DNA from: Alphaproteobacteria bacterium UBA7314
GTDB lineage: Bacteria; Pseudomonadota; Alphaproteobacteria; MPNO01; UBA830
Reading direction: 5' to 3'
Assembly: GCA_002471575.1 (NCBI GenBank)
Contig: DKQG01000046.1
Location: forward strand, 1-64,000
Length of the DNA: 64,000 nt
How positions within the stretch are numbered: position 1 is the stretch's first letter; each line of letters begins with the position of its first letter. Both the position numbers and the translations under genes were made by a program. This document shows, piece after piece, positions 53,036-61,153 of this stretch. A model generated the notes under the pieces. It saw only the letters and a list, made by a program, of their open reading frames with translations, had not been told where the DNA came from and made no database searches.

Positions 53036-54358
53036 TTATTGTAGCGAGAAACCCGGTACAGCGCCGCCGTTTGCCATGTCCAGTACGCCATCGACGACTG
53101 CGTCCACATCGTTGATCGCCGCAAAGGACAGCAGTTCCCGCGCCTTAGCGATCATTTCGTCGCGGTTCAGTGGCAATTCAGGGTCGCCTTTGCAGGCATT
53201 GCGCACCGCCATAACCGACCCGCCGCCTTTCAGGTTCACCGTTACTTCGCCGCCCCAGTCTTCCGGGTATGCAGCGGTATAGTCTTCTCCGGCACGGACC
53301 GAGATCAGCTTGCGCAATTCGGCCGCCCTGTCACGAGACGTTAGGTCGTAGGATGCAAACTCGTTCTTACCGTCTATGAGGCTGATACCGACGCAGTGCT
53401 GCAATGAAAACTTGGCTTCGTACTCGCTTTCGGGCACCGGACGATCACAAACATCGATGGCGGCCTGGTATGCAGCCACGTCGACGCTTTCGATGTTGTC
53501 GATATCGATCTTGCCGGACAGTTCGATCGCCGCGTCGATCACCGGGTGCGTGTGCCGGCAGGATGGCCACGGCTTTATAGACGTTTTATGCACTTGCCAG
53601 GGCTCGTCCGGGTCGCGCAAAACTGCGCCTGGATCGGGGTCCGGGCAGGCGCCCGCAAACAGGCCCTGCGGTCCTTCGAGGATAGCCGGCGGTCCTGTAA
53701 ACCCAAGCTGCGCCAGTTGTGCAGAGACGATCCCGGCCTCCGCGCCGCGACCGGCATGCAGATGCTTGCTCATCGCCCCGGTATTCAGGAATTCCCACAG
53801 CCCCGCCGATTGCGTTCCCGCATTGCCCAATGCATGAACGGTTTCCTCGTCCGTCAGCCTGAGCAACGTCGCCGCCGTCATCGCACCTCCGAACGTGCCG
53901 CAGGTCGCCGTGTTGTGCCAAATTTTGTAATGCGCCTTGCCGACAGCCATGCCGACCCGTGTACAGGCCTCGAAGCCGCAGAGAATTGCTCTCAGAAATT
54001 CTTCCCCGCTCGGCATATTATCCTGCGCCAGTGCTATCGCCGCCGGAATGGTGACACAGGCCGGATGCACAACCGATGCCTTGTGCAAGTCGTCGACTTC
54101 TAGGATATGCGTCAGCCCACCCATCACCAAAGCGCGGCGGCCGGTGTCACCTTCGCGGCCTTTCAGATACGCCAGCAGCTTTTCACCCGGCACAGACCTG
54201 CGCCCCGCCAGCATGTTGGCGACGCCGTCTAGCGCGAACAGCGCCATCGCGTCCAGGTCTTCCTGGGCTACTGGCTTGTTGCGGATCAGTGACACCAGCT
54301 CCGCCGTCAGACTGCCATCGAAGGAGGGGTCGCGTATCTGTTTGCCGTCCGTGGTCAT
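53036..54358 (-). CDS. MmgE/PrpD family protein
   Basis: A 440-residue PrpD-superfamily protein, shorter and divergent from prpD at 48.5 kb. Visible segments are DGVANMLAGRRSVPGEKLL, VHPACVTIPAAIALAQ and WPSCRHTHPVIDAAIELSG. Related members include cis-aconitate decarboxylase and itaconate or methylcitrate-type dehydratases. The gene is the last in the long operon, 23 bp after an amidohydrolase, which suggests it acts on a carboxylated intermediate from that pathway. Confidence 0.87.
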   Translation of the reverse strand: MTTDGKQIRDPSFDGSLTAELVSLIRNKPVAQEDLDAMALFALDGVANMLAGRRSVPGEKLLAYLKGREGDTGRRALVMGGLTHILEVDDLHKASVVHPACVTIPAAIALAQDNMPSGEEFLRAILCGFEACTRVGMAVGKAHYKIWHNTATCGTFGGAMTAATLLRLTDEETVHALGNAGTQSAGLWEFLNTGAMSKHLHAGRGAEAGIVSAQLAQLGFTGPPAILEGPQGLFAGACPDPDPGAVLRDPDEPWQVHKTSIKPWPSCRHTHPVIDAAIELSGKIDIDNIESVDVAAYQAAIDVCDRPVPESEYEAKFSLQHCVGISLIDGKNEFASYDLTSRDRAAELRKLISVRAGEDYTAAYPEDWGGEVTVNLKGGGSVMAVRNACKGDPELPLNRDEMIAKARELLSFAAINDVDAVVDGVLDMANGGAVPGFSLQ

Positions 54359-54381
54359 GGCTTGGAATACAGTTCAGATTA

Positions 54382-55608
54382 TTATGACGGCCGATAATTG
54401 GGGAAGCGATCCGATACATCCAGGTTAAACAGTTTCCGTGCATTTTCACCGATGATGTTCCTGCGCTGCCGGTCGTCGAGGAACGGAAGGTCCCAGATGA
54501 CACTCGGTAAGTCCATGTCCCAGTGCGGGTAATCGGAAGACCAGCAGAGCTGGGTTTCAGCGTTGATCATCTTGAAGGTCATTTCGAGGATATCGAGATC
54601 GTGCGGCATCTCCATAGGCTGCGACGAATAGTACATGTCAGCCATGTATTCGCTGGGTAGTTTCTTCAGCAACGGTGCCTCCGACGACCGCATGCGGTAG
54701 TCGTTGTCGAGCCGCTGCATCAGCCATGGGATCCAGGCGAGCCCGCTTTCGATCCACATCACATTCAGTTTAGGGAACCGTTCGGGCAGACCGTTTACGA
54801 TCCAGTTGCACAGGTGCACGGCGTTGTAGATCGTGAAGCCGAGCGCGTGAGTGACAAGGAAACGGTTGGTATTGCCAAGCAGCTTGTCACTCCAGCTGTA
54901 GGACGCGTGGAACGACAGCGGCTTTCCCATTTCCTCGATAAGGGAATAGGTCTTCATATAGGCGTTGTCGTAGACAGGCTTGTAGCGCGTAGACACCACC
55001 ATAAATCCGGCAACGCCCGGCGCGTCGCCGAAATCCTGCACGGTTTTGTAGGCCGCCTCCGGATCATTAAACGGCAGATACAGCATGGTCTTCAGCCGCG
55101 GTTCCTCCGCCAGGACCCGTTCGGTGAGCCAGCGGTTGTAGGCCCGCGACATCGCCACCTCGTATTCCGGCACCGGATGAAGGCCGAGCAACAACATCGG
55201 GCCGGGAAACAGCATCGCATAATCGACGCCAAGCGCATCCATCCATTTAAGCGACAGGTGAATGTCCCGGTGACGGCCGTCTTCAGGCGTCAGATCCATT
55301 TTGCGTAGCGGGTAGCGCGTGATGCGCCCTGCCACGTCCTGCGCGCCGGGACTGCCTATCATGAACGGATTGTTCGCACCCGTGCCGGCACCGGCATAGA
55401 CCTGGCCAGTCCGGCGCAGGACCGGGTCCTCGATGAATTCGATGATCTCGGCCATAGATTCATTTTCGTAGTGATGGCAGTCGACATCGACGACCAGCGT
55501 GTCCTGCAGGTTCCGCTGATCACGCTGACGGGCAGCATTGATAAGGAGCTTCGACGTGTCGAACTCCTCGATCGTCATCTTGTGCAGATGATCTGTAGGG
55601 ATTTCCAT
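54382..55608 (-). CDS. ACMSD-family amidohydrolase (copy 2)
   Basis: A 408-residue amidohydrolase-2 protein related to aminocarboxymuconate-semialdehyde and resorcylate-type decarboxylases. Putative metal ligands are VDVDCHHYE (Asp-x-His region), SFHASYSW and CWSSDYPHWDMD. It is about 85-90 percent identical to the next gene by eye and lies 28 bp after it. Likely chemistry is non-oxidative decarboxylation or hydrolysis of an aromatic or ring-fission acid. It may form a heteromer with copy 1 or be a recent duplicate. Confidence 0.88.
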   Translation of the reverse strand: MEIPTDHLHKMTIEEFDTSKLLINAARQRDQRNLQDTLVVDVDCHHYENESMAEIIEFIEDPVLRRTGQVYAGAGTGANNPFMIGSPGAQDVAGRITRYPLRKMDLTPEDGRHRDIHLSLKWMDALGVDYAMLFPGPMLLLGLHPVPEYEVAMSRAYNRWLTERVLAEEPRLKTMLYLPFNDPEAAYKTVQDFGDAPGVAGFMVVSTRYKPVYDNAYMKTYSLIEEMGKPLSFHASYSWSDKLLGNTNRFLVTHALGFTIYNAVHLCNWIVNGLPERFPKLNVMWIESGLAWIPWLMQRLDNDYRMRSSEAPLLKKLPSEYMADMYYSSQPMEMPHDLDILEMTFKMINAETQLCWSSDYPHWDMDLPSVIWDLPFLDDRQRRNIIGENARKLFNLDVSDRFPNYRPS

Positions 55609-55636
55609 CCGCTAAACCTCTCCCTCCGCCCTGTCT

Positions 55637-56866
55637 TTATACAGGGGGCTGGTAGTTAGGGAAGCGATCTGAAACATCAAGGTTGTAAAGTTTTCGCGCA
55701 TTCTCACCGATGATGTTTTTCTTCTGCTTCTCGTCAAGGAATGGCAGGTCCCAAATCACGCTCGGCACGTCCATATCCCAGTGCGGATAATCGGAACTCC
55801 AGCATAGCTGCGTTTCCGCATTTATCATCTTGAACGTCATTTCGAGTACATCCGGGTTATGCGGCATTTCCATTGGCTGAGACGAATAGAACATCTCGCC
55901 CATATATTCGCTGGGCAGGCGTTTCAGCAGCGGCGCTTCCGACGACCGCATGCGGTAATCATTGTCGAGGCGCTGCATAAGCCATGGCACCCAGGCGAGC
56001 CCGGATTCGATCCACATCACATTCAGTTTAGGGAACCGTTCGGGCAGCCCGTTGGCAATCCAGTTACAAAGATGGACCGCGTTGAAGATTGTGAAGCCGA
56101 GCGCGTGGGTGACAAGGAAACGGTTGGTATTTCCAAGAAGTTGGTCGTTCCAGCTGTACGATCCGTGGAACGCCAAAGGCTTACCCATTTCCTCGATCAG
56201 GGAATAGGTTTTCATATACGCGTTGTCGTAGACCGGCTTGTATCGGGTCGACACCACCATGAAGCCACACACGCCTTCACTGTCGCCGAAATCCTGAACC
56301 ATCTTGTAGGTCGCATCCGGATCGTTGAAAGGCAGGTAAAGCATCGTCTTGAGCCGCTTTTCTTCCTTCAGGATTTTTTCCGTCAGCCAGCGGTTATAGG
56401 CACGCGACATTACGGCTTCGTATTCCGGCACCGGGTGCAAGCCAAGCAACAGCATTGGGGTCGGGAACAACATGACGTAATCCACACCCATCGCGTCCAT
56501 CCAGCGGAGTGACAGGTGGATATCTCGATGCGTATCGTCTTCGGGTGTTTCTTCCATTTTGCGCAACGGGTAGCGTGTAACCCGACCGGCTACGTCCTGC
56601 GAGCCGGGACTACCCATCATGAACGGGTTATTGGCACCAGTGCCTGCGCCAGAGTAGACCTGCGCGGTTCTGCGCAGCACCGGATCGTCGATAAATTCGA
56701 CGATTTCCCTCATGGATTCGTTTTCGTAGTGATGACAATCAACGTCGACGATCAGCACATCTTCAAGACCGCGTTGATCGCGCTGGCGTGCCGCGTTAAT
56801 CATGAGTTTCGACGTATCGAACTCCGCGACGGACATCTTGTTAAGGTGATCTGTGGGGATTTCCAT
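55637..56866 (-). CDS. ACMSD-family amidohydrolase (copy 1)
   Basis: A 409-residue paralogue of the gene at 54382 with the same metal-site segments (VDVDCHHYE, AFHGSYSW, CWSSDYPHWDMD). The start is ATG 56866 with GGAGG upstream. Both copies keep the full set of putative ligands, so neither is obviously dead. Differences concentrate near residues 140-200, possibly the substrate region. It lies 26 bp after the small protein gene. Confidence 0.88.
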   Translation of the reverse strand: MEIPTDHLNKMSVAEFDTSKLMINAARQRDQRGLEDVLIVDVDCHHYENESMREIVEFIDDPVLRRTAQVYSGAGTGANNPFMMGSPGSQDVAGRVTRYPLRKMEETPEDDTHRDIHLSLRWMDAMGVDYVMLFPTPMLLLGLHPVPEYEAVMSRAYNRWLTEKILKEEKRLKTMLYLPFNDPDATYKMVQDFGDSEGVCGFMVVSTRYKPVYDNAYMKTYSLIEEMGKPLAFHGSYSWNDQLLGNTNRFLVTHALGFTIFNAVHLCNWIANGLPERFPKLNVMWIESGLAWVPWLMQRLDNDYRMRSSEAPLLKRLPSEYMGEMFYSSQPMEMPHNPDVLEMTFKMINAETQLCWSSDYPHWDMDVPSVIWDLPFLDEKQKKNIIGENARKLYNLDVSDRFPNYQPPV

Positions 56867-56892
56867 GTCGCCCCTCCTTCATAAATAAATTC

Positions 56893-57273
56893 TTAACCGC
56901 TCGACCAGGCCTGCCACATACCCAATTCGAACAATTCAATATTCACCGCCTGCAGCATGGCAGTCGACATGATCATGACAGATGTCACCGGCATCGCGCG
57001 ACCGTTCAGGAAAGGATCCCAGCGCTCACCCTCCTGAAAACGCACCGTATAAAGTTTGGTGAGAGCATCTAGGCCTTCTTGGATCATCTCCGGTGACGGA
57101 GATTCCCCTTCTGGCAAATCGATCAGTTTCTGCGCTAGTTTTTTCAGAGCCTCGGTTTCATGATCGACATTGGCAAGCGGATCGCCAGTCTCTTGTGCGA
57201 TCCGCGCAGTAGCCTTGCCATGAAATGGCGATTTGGCGAAATCCTCGTCGCTGATCTCGTCAGAGGGTGACAT
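56893..57273 (-). CDS. Hypothetical protein in the Rieske/amidohydrolase operon
   Basis: An acidic, probably soluble protein of about 126 residues, family not recognised. The N-terminus is Asp/Glu-rich (SPSDEISDEDFAKSPFHGKA), and the C-terminus is hydrophobic and helical (MPVTSVMIMSTAMLQAVNIE, ending MWQAWSSG). It overlaps the Rieske gene stop by about 14 nt, so it is translationally coupled to it. ATG 57273 and ATG 57285 are both possible starts. The tight overlap suggests it is a partner subunit or assembly factor for the Rieske protein or the amidohydrolases. Confidence 0.75.
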   Translation of the reverse strand: MSPSDEISDEDFAKSPFHGKATARIAQETGDPLANVDHETEALKKLAQKLIDLPEGESPSPEMIQEGLDALTKLYTVRFQEGERWDPFLNGRAMPVTSVMIMSTAMLQAVNIELFELGMWQAWSSG

Positions 57274-57628
57274 AGACGCCGTCATCCTTTTCGACCACAT
57301 CGTATTTCTTCAAACGGAATTTACGATCAGCCACCATATCTCCGGTCGCCAGATCAAATTCCCACCCGTGCCAGGGACAAACGATATGCATTTCGTCGTG
57401 GTTGAACGTCATGCCCTGATAGGTCTTGTCCTCGGCAATCACCTCTTCTACCTTCGCCATCAACAGACCTTCACAGGCCGGTCCGCCTTGGTGCGGACAT
57501 ACATTCTGATAGGCGAACAGTTCGCCGTTCACACGATAGACCCCGATTTCGTAATTGCCGTTGGGGACGATCTTGCGGTCCCCGTCGGCCAGCTCGTCCG
57601 CTTTCGAGACAAACAGTTCCTTGGCCAT
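57260..57628 (-). CDS. Rieske [2Fe-2S] ferredoxin
   Basis: A 122-residue single-domain Rieske protein. The cluster ligands are in VCPHQGGPACEG and VCPWHGWEFDLATG, that is C-x-H and C-x2-H. The start is ATG 57628, with GGGAGG upstream; the frame is open further upstream. It normally transfers electrons to an oxygenase, but no oxygenase is in this operon. It might serve the dioxygenases at 20-23 kb or, unusually, an enzyme in this operon. Confidence 0.9.
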   Translation of the reverse strand: MAKELFVSKADELADGDRKIVPNGNYEIGVYRVNGELFAYQNVCPHQGGPACEGLLMAKVEEVIAEDKTYQGMTFNHDEMHIVCPWHGWEFDLATGDMVADRKFRLKKYDVVEKDDGVYVTL

Positions 57629-57656
57629 TTTTTTCGCCTCCCCTTTTTTTACGTAA

Positions 57657-58529
57657 CTAGTTTGTGCCGACAACGCCTAGGCCGCCTGACGCCGTGGCGG
57701 CGGCTTTTTTGCCCTTGGTCGTGGTCGGTGCCATATGCCGATTTACCCGGTCCTGCAGTCTTGTCATCCCGACATTCGCCGCCGCAGCCAACGCGAATAT
57801 AATTAGTATGATCGCATACATTGGCGCGATCCGGAATTGTTCGTAGTAGATGCCGAGCCTGTACCCGAGACCACCATCGGCAAATTTCAGCTCCGCCACC
57901 AGCACCCCAATAACCGTGATCGCCATTCCCAGACGAAGCCCGGTGATCACCGGATTGACCATCGCAGGCATGTAGACCTTCGTGATCATCTGCCATTTAT
58001 TCAGGTTGAATGTCTTTCCGACACGGATCAGTACTGGGTTAATCAGGACCATGCCCAACGTGGTTGTGAATACGACCGGAAAGAAGGCGGAAAGCGAACC
58101 TTTTGCCATTTTGGATTCGATACCCGTTCCGAACATCAGGAACAGGATCGGTAGAAAAATTATCTTGGGCGTCGAGCCGATGGCATTCAGGTAAGGCTCC
58201 AGCGCACCCCGGACCAACGGGCTGGTCCCCATCCAGATGCCAACGAAAATGGCAATTATCGACCCGACAATAAAGCCGACGACATGCTCAGCGAAGGTAA
58301 TACCTAGATCCCGGTAGAAACCGGCGGAGATCAGTTCCTCGTATATCGCGACCACTATGTTCCAGATATGGGGCACCACGTCGTTGTACAGAACCCCCAC
58401 CGTACCCAGCGTCGCGATGATTTCCCAAGCAAAAACTAGGCCAAGAGCAGTAAACAACCGTATGCGGCGAACAGACCCGTCCATCGACGGTACCGCAGGT
58501 TTTGCTTCAGTCACACCGGCCTGAGCCAT
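57657..58529 (-). CDS. ABC transporter permease (NitT/TauT family)
   Basis: A 290-residue permease with six hydrophobic spans and the BPD_transp_1 EAA-like loop (GKTFNLNKWQMITKVYMPAM). Forms a heterodimer with the following permease in an importer for nitrate/sulfonate/pyrimidine-precursor-like solutes. The C-terminal 20 residues are Ala/Gly/Lys-rich. It overlaps the other permease gene by 19 bp. Confidence 0.9.
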   Translation of the reverse strand: MAQAGVTEAKPAVPSMDGSVRRIRLFTALGLVFAWEIIATLGTVGVLYNDVVPHIWNIVVAIYEELISAGFYRDLGITFAEHVVGFIVGSIIAIFVGIWMGTSPLVRGALEPYLNAIGSTPKIIFLPILFLMFGTGIESKMAKGSLSAFFPVVFTTTLGMVLINPVLIRVGKTFNLNKWQMITKVYMPAMVNPVITGLRLGMAITVIGVLVAELKFADGGLGYRLGIYYEQFRIAPMYAIILIIFALAAAANVGMTRLQDRVNRHMAPTTTKGKKAAATASGGLGVVGTN

Positions 58530-59263
58530 TTTTCAACCCTTCCGAAGCCCCAGTAGAAAAAGACGCTTACGAAAACAACAGCGATGATGCTGGCATAGGT
58601 GCCCGGCGTGTCAAATCGAAAATACATTTCCGAGACAATTCGTCCCAGTCCACCGAAATCGATCAGGTATTCGATCGCAACGATATTCACTAGCGTGTAC
58701 ATCACGCCGATCCGGATGCCTGTAAAAATTGTGGGAACCGCACTGGGAAGCTGAATTTTCCAGAACATATCACGCTCCGAGACATTGAAGCTGCGTCCAA
58801 CGTTCAACAGCGTCTTCGATACGCCCAACAATCCCTGTCGCGTCTGAATGATGATGGGTATTGCGCCGGGGATGAAGCCCATGGCGATCAGGGTCGCGTG
58901 GCTTCGCCCGAAGATAACCAGAAACAGCGGGTACAACAGAACCGTAGGTGCGGCGAACGCAGCCGCCAGCCAGCCTTCATAGGCGACGCCGTAACGTGTA
59001 TTTCGATAGAGAAAATAACCGAACGGCACCCCGATGATCAATGCAAGCAGGGTCGCAGCTGCCGTCATGGCCAGGGTAACGAAGAAATTCCCGAACAGAT
59101 CCATATCTGCCTGGACTTCGGGAAAGGCCAGAATGGTATCCGATGGCCGGGGAACTACCAGTTGCATTACCCAGCCCGCATCGACGGAATATTCGAGTAT
59201 CAGCGCGCACGCTAAAAGCCCGATCAGACCGACGACGATAGGCATCTTGTGCAGCTTGGACAT
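58511..59263 (-). CDS. ABC transporter permease (NitT/TauT family)
   Basis: A permease of about 250 residues with six hydrophobic spans and the EAA loop GRSFNVSERDMFWKIQLPSA. I use ATG 59263 (SKLHKMPIVVG); ATG 59275 adds four residues. Pairs with the 57657 gene. The two differ clearly in sequence, so the channel is heterodimeric. Confidence 0.9.
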   Translation of the reverse strand: MSKLHKMPIVVGLIGLLACALILEYSVDAGWVMQLVVPRPSDTILAFPEVQADMDLFGNFFVTLAMTAAATLLALIIGVPFGYFLYRNTRYGVAYEGWLAAAFAAPTVLLYPLFLVIFGRSHATLIAMGFIPGAIPIIIQTRQGLLGVSKTLLNVGRSFNVSERDMFWKIQLPSAVPTIFTGIRIGVMYTLVNIVAIEYLIDFGGLGRIVSEMYFRFDTPGTYASIIAVVFVSVFFYWGFGRVEKWLRPV

Positions 59264-59301
59264 GTTCCCCAGCAATCGGTTGTTTTTATAGGATCAGACG
59301 A

Positions 59302-60264
59302 TCAGGGCTTGTTGCCCATCGGATGAACCAATTCCTTCAACTGCGCGGCGGTCAGCAGTTTCTTGATCTTTTTGCTCTCGAGCGCGATCTGATTGATCTT
59401 ATCGAGGCCCGCTACCGGCAGAAATGTCGTCACTTCGGCGGGCGTGTCCTGCGGCGCCGATTTGACATCCGCGAAATTGAGTTTCCAGCGCTTCGCGTAG
59501 GACCGGAGGCGCTTTTCACTGGTGTATGTCATCGCGCGGGCTTCTTTGAATGCCGTCATCATGCGCTTAGCAACGTCACGGTTTTTGTTTAGCCAGTTCA
59601 CATTGGCCGCGATTACTCGGATCGTCACACCATTTAGTCCGGCTGCTTCCTTACCGGTACCGATGATCCGGATCTTGCCTTCCCGCAACAGATTTTTATT
59701 AAGCGGGAAGACAGACCAACCGGTCGCAACCTGACCGGACATCAACTGGGTCCGGGAACCTGACGGTCCGCCAACCGACGTCAGTTTCGCCGGTAGTTTC
59801 AGGGCTTCTTTTATATAAATCGCGGCGAGATTGGTGGTCGAGCCGGGCCGCGAATAGGTAAACTCTTGCCCGGCCTTCAGGTCCTTGAACGACTTAATGG
59901 GACTGTCTGTCTTCACGTACCAGTATAGGTCCGGCACGCCGCGGATGTTGCTGCCGAGGATACGCACCGGCGCACCCTTGGCATACGCCGACAGCACGCC
60001 GAGAACGCCGTTGCCCCAGACGATGTCCTGGCTTCCGGTCAGAACAGCCTGCAATGAAGCGGCACCGCCGGAACCATGGATGACCGAAACATCGAGATTG
60101 TGCTTTTTAAAAATACCTTCTTCGAGTGCCGTATAGGGATGCTCGGTTTCGAACACCACTTTGGTGCTGTTGACAAGTCGCACCTTGTCCGCAGCGATGG
60201 CGGGTGCTGCCAGAACGGCACTCCCTGCGGCGGCTATTACCAGTGATTTCAACATCTTGGACAT
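59302..60264 (-). CDS. ABC transporter substrate-binding protein (NitT/TauT family)
   Basis: A 320-residue periplasmic binding protein. A Sec signal peptide (KSLVIAAAGSAVLAAPAIA) is followed by a type II solute-binding domain with VIHGSGGAASLQAVLTGSQD and SGQVATGWSVF. Ligands of this family include taurine, aliphatic or aromatic sulfonates, nitrate, and thiamine-precursor-like pyrimidines, so the ligand here is open. It lies between the permease and ATPase genes. Confidence 0.92.
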   Translation of the reverse strand: MSKMLKSLVIAAAGSAVLAAPAIAADKVRLVNSTKVVFETEHPYTALEEGIFKKHNLDVSVIHGSGGAASLQAVLTGSQDIVWGNGVLGVLSAYAKGAPVRILGSNIRGVPDLYWYVKTDSPIKSFKDLKAGQEFTYSRPGSTTNLAAIYIKEALKLPAKLTSVGGPSGSRTQLMSGQVATGWSVFPLNKNLLREGKIRIIGTGKEAAGLNGVTIRVIAANVNWLNKNRDVAKRMMTAFKEARAMTYTSEKRLRSYAKRWKLNFADVKSAPQDTPAEVTTFLPVAGLDKINQIALESKKIKKLLTAAQLKELVHPMGNKP

Positions 60265-60335
60265 TTTTTTCCTCCCGGGTTTTGTGTCCTTTAGTTCGAC
60301 TCTAGTTCAAATACCGTTCGGTTGCGAACGGGTCT

Positions 60336-61142
60336 CTAAGTGGCGGCGATTTCGGCCTCCGCCTCTTCCATCCCGCGCGAGGCTTCTTCGCGCAGCAATG
60401 TCCATAATTTGCCGACGTAAGTACCGAATTCCGGCGTCGAAATGACCTCCGAAGACCGGGGACGCGGCAGCTCAATGTTGATGATTTCCTTGATCGTACC
60501 CGGACGGTACGACATCACCACCACGCGATCGGACAACTGCACAGCCTCCGTGATGTTGTGGGTGATCAGCAACATTGTCTGGTTCAACGCCGACCAAATT
60601 TCCAGCATCTTGTCGCCCAGCAGCATGCGGGTCTGTTCGTCCAGTGCACCGAAGGGTTCGTCTAGCAGCATGATACGGGGTTCATAGGCGAGTGTCCGTG
60701 CCACGGCGGTACGCTGCTTCATCCCGCCCGACAACTGCGCGGGAAAATGGTTTTCGAATCCGTCCAGCCCGACCAGCTTTATGAACTTGCGGGCAAGCGC
60801 GTCCCGCTCTTCCTTGCCGACCCCTTCGATTTCAAGCGGAAACGCAACGTTATCAAGCGTTGTTCGCCAGGGGAATGTTGACTCCTCCTGGAAAACCACA
60901 CCCACGTCCTTGTGCGCACCGTCCACCGGCCGGCCTTCGATCAGGACTTCGCCATGGTGATCGTCGATCAGACCGCCGATCACATTGAACAACGTAGATT
61001 TTCCGCATCCCGAAGGTCCGATGATCGAGACGAATTCGCCTTCAGCCACGTTCAGATCGACGCCGTCCAGCGCCACCACCGGGTTGTCGCTGTCGGCATT
61101 GTATGTCTTTGAGACTTTCTTGATCTCGAGAATATCAGCCAT
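60336..61142 (-). CDS. ABC transporter ATPase (NitT/TauT family)
   Basis: A 268-residue ATPase energising the importer. Walker A GPSGCGKST, Q-loop VFQEEST, signature LSGGMKQRTAVAR, Walker B IMLLDEPFGALDEQTR and the H-loop LITHNITEAVQLSD are all intact. It lies 11 bp after the ThDP gene and 71 bp before the binding-protein gene. Confidence 0.95.
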   Translation of the reverse strand: MADILEIKKVSKTYNADSDNPVVALDGVDLNVAEGEFVSIIGPSGCGKSTLFNVIGGLIDDHHGEVLIEGRPVDGAHKDVGVVFQEESTFPWRTTLDNVAFPLEIEGVGKEERDALARKFIKLVGLDGFENHFPAQLSGGMKQRTAVARTLAYEPRIMLLDEPFGALDEQTRMLLGDKMLEIWSALNQTMLLITHNITEAVQLSDRVVVMSYRPGTIKEIINIELPRPRSSEVISTPEFGTYVGKLWTLLREEASRGMEEAEAEIAAT

Positions 61143-61153
61143 GGCGTCCCTCC

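Noticed and set aside
53546..54103. 185-codon frame antisense to the PrpD-family gene
   Set aside because: Arg-rich shadow of a conserved gene with no domain.
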